Below are positions 4,519-5,627 of a DNA stretch of 5,627 bases, one piece after another. The DNA comes from Syntrophaceae bacterium UBA1411. Lineage in GTDB: Bacteria; Desulfobacterota; Syntrophia; Syntrophales; Smithellaceae. The first letter of the stretch is position 1. Every line of letters begins with the position of its first letter. Below the pieces are notes generated by a model. The model ran no database searches, had not been told where the DNA came from, and saw nothing but the letters and a program-made list of their open reading frames with translations. Made by a program: the position numbers and the translations under genes. The stretch lies in assembly GCA_002304995.1 (NCBI GenBank), contig DBPV01000051.1:445-6071 (forward strand), written 5' to 3'.

Positions 4519-5579
4519 CGGCCTCCTCCCTGGCGCTCCACCGGAAGCTGTAAATCGGTCCCGTCCGTACAGCGGGCAATCAGCGTGAAATCGATTTCCC
4601 CGAAATGCCGTGCGAGGTCTTCCCTGAGCCGGCTTCGCATGATCTCCATTTGTCCGGCATCCGTTTCGGGATCGAAGGAAAGTTCGATCTCGATTCGCTT
4701 GCGTCCGCCGCTCTGCCGCGTGAGGACGTTGATCACGTTGGCATAGTGATCGTAGTGGCGCGTGAGAACATCGAGGATCGCCAACTGATCCGGCTCCGGC
4801 AGAGGCAAATCCAGGAGGGCCCGGAAATTGGCCCGGATAACCTGAACGCCTGTCACCAGCAGATACAGAACATAGGCGACGGCAATCAGAAGATCGATCG
4901 CAACCGCGATGGCGTTGCCCCAGCGGCCGGTGAGAAACCAGCCGATCATCATGGCGGCCAGAATTCCGGCCGTGTACCACATGATGCCCGAGCAGTTGAT
5001 ATAATAGATGTGCAGCAGGGGGGATTGTCCGGTGTTCCGGCGGAGGATTCGGCGAAGCCAGACCACAATGAAGGTGATGCGCGCCAGGCTGAAAATCACG
5101 GCCAACAGAGCCAGTCCGAGCGAAATCTGCATCGGCGGGCCGAAAAATCGGTAAATGCCTTCATAAATGATGATGCCGCAGACGAACAGGATGCTCCAGC
5201 CATAGGCAAAGCCGGCGAAGTCCTCCAGTTTGCCCGTTCCGTATGGGTACTTGAACACGTTGCCGCGCGTCACTCTGCCCAGCACGAAATAGTTTACCAG
5301 ATTGATCGTCTGGGCCACGGCGGTGTCCAGGATGATGGCGACCACAGAGAGGGAACCGGAAATGACGCTGATATAAATGCTGAGCGCGAGCGACGGCAGG
5401 CTCGTGACCAGCATGATGGCAATGAGCCTGCGAAGCTGTTCGTGTTCTGTGCGCAAGACGGTTTTGATAGGATTCCCTTTCTGGAGAAAACGCTTCGGAG
5501 CTTCATTCACGTTCCCGCTCTCAGCGGTTCTTGAACGACTGACCGGGGCTTCAATAACACACCTGCTTTCCGCAATCAA
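4515..5579 (-). CDS. Cation diffusion facilitator (CDF)-like membrane protein with degenerate metal sites
   Basis: The product is up to 354 residues with about six hydrophobic helices (roughly 52-72, 76-100, 122-146, 150-175, 198-216, 222-247) and a cytoplasmic tail, the CDF architecture of inner-membrane divalent metal/proton antiporters. Family marks include KYPYGTGKLEDFAG after helix two and LTRQSG in the tail. Compared from memory with YiiP, site A is incomplete: Asp85 is kept but its partner is Ala89, and His190 is kept but the Asp four residues on is Ile194. The tail histidines that bind zinc are replaced too (IEIELSF, FTLIARC). It may carry a different substrate or have lost transport. 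The start is unsure: TTG 5579 has GAGAGGA only one base away, and GTG 5510 would give 331 residues. The first 40 residues look unlike CDF proteins. It is coupled to the isomerase gene downstream. Confidence 0.8.
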   Translation of the reverse strand: MIAESRCVIEAPVSRSRTAESGNVNEAPKRFLQKGNPIKTVLRTEHEQLRRLIAIMLVTSLPSLALSIYISVISGSLSVVAIILDTAVAQTINLVNYFVLGRVTRGNVFKYPYGTGKLEDFAGFAYGWSILFVCGIIIYEGIYRFFGPPMQISLGLALLAVIFSLARITFIVVWLRRILRRNTGQSPLLHIYYINCSGIMWYTAGILAAMMIGWFLTGRWGNAIAVAIDLLIAVAYVLYLLVTGVQVIRANFRALLDLPLPEPDQLAILDVLTRHYDHYANVINVLTRQSGGRKRIEIELSFDPETDAGQMEIMRSRLREDLARHFGEIDFTLIARCTDGTDLQLPVERQGGGR

Positions 5580-5591
5580 TCCTCTCGGTCA

Positions 5592-5627
5592 GGCGAAGAT
5601 CGTTTTCAACCACCCCCTGCCCCCGCC
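5592..5627. repeat. Second locus of the REP-like repeat, cut by the window edge
   Basis: These 36 bases match 1970-2005 in the same orientation at 35 of 36 positions (T5600 against C1978). The match includes the GGCGAAGA...CGTTTTCAACC flank and the left arm up to CCCCCGCC. With a one-base gap the similarity extends a few bases further left, to about 5586. The sequence ends in the hairpin loop, so the right arm and GACAACAG tail are expected just outside the window. It lies 12 bp upstream of the TTG start of the CDF-like gene. Confidence 0.75.

Noticed and set aside
4519..4980. N-terminal extension of the isomerase-family protein to 388 residues, suggesting a fusion
   Set aside because: The extension is Arg/Gly/Ser-rich and overlaps the end of the CDF-like gene. 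The start at 4518 has a strong Shine-Dalgarno and begins with the normal family N-terminus.
4605..5534. Long plus-strand ORF of 309 residues opposite the CDF-like gene
   Set aside because: Its translation is rich in His, Asp, Gln and Arg, with no recognisable domain, and mirrors a well-supported membrane protein on the other strand. It is an antisense shadow in GC-rich DNA.

Overview
The window looks like ordinary chromosomal DNA of a GC-rich Gram-negative bacterium. The ATG starts carry clear Shine-Dalgarno sequences, the exported proteins have classical Sec signal peptides, and palindromic dispersed repeats are present. The MaoC-type hydratase and the isomerase/ureohydrolase set would fit a Desulfobacterota-like anaerobe. 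That taxonomic guess rests on general resemblance only and is weak.

Left part (1-1750), genes on the minus strand: a small secreted four-cysteine protein of unknown family (1247-1648), then an exported amidinotransferase-family protein (32-1153). Between them lie a perfect 24-bp palindrome, a tandem 14-bp repeat carrying Shine-Dalgarno-like cores, and a five-codon reading frame just ahead of the amidinotransferase. A plausible sigma70-type promoter precedes the small gene.

Middle (1750-2295): no credible gene. It holds three clustered copies of a REP-like palindromic repeat (1983-2146), possibly a decayed fourth, and then a promoter. One boundary of the same repeat recurs at the right edge (5592-5627).

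Right part: a MaoC-like hot-dog hydratase (2296-2754, +) and a ureohydrolase (agmatinase/arginase superfamily) protein (2857-3825, +), separated by a strong hairpin. They converge on, and the second overlaps by 12 bp, a minus-strand pair. That pair is a cation-diffusion-facilitator-like membrane protein (4515-5579) whose stop codon overlaps (ATGA) the start of a maleate isomerase/arylmalonate decarboxylase-family protein (3814-4518).

Two enzymes of guanidino chemistry occur here, but on opposite strands and in different transcription units, so a joint pathway is only a suggestion. The most notable points are three. The ureohydrolase has a cysteine where a bridging metal-ligand aspartate is expected. 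The CDF-like transporter has lost several canonical metal ligands and is translationally coupled to an isomerase. The amidinotransferase carries a signal peptide. I found no CRISPR-Cas, toxin-antitoxin, phage, or clearly new defence system.
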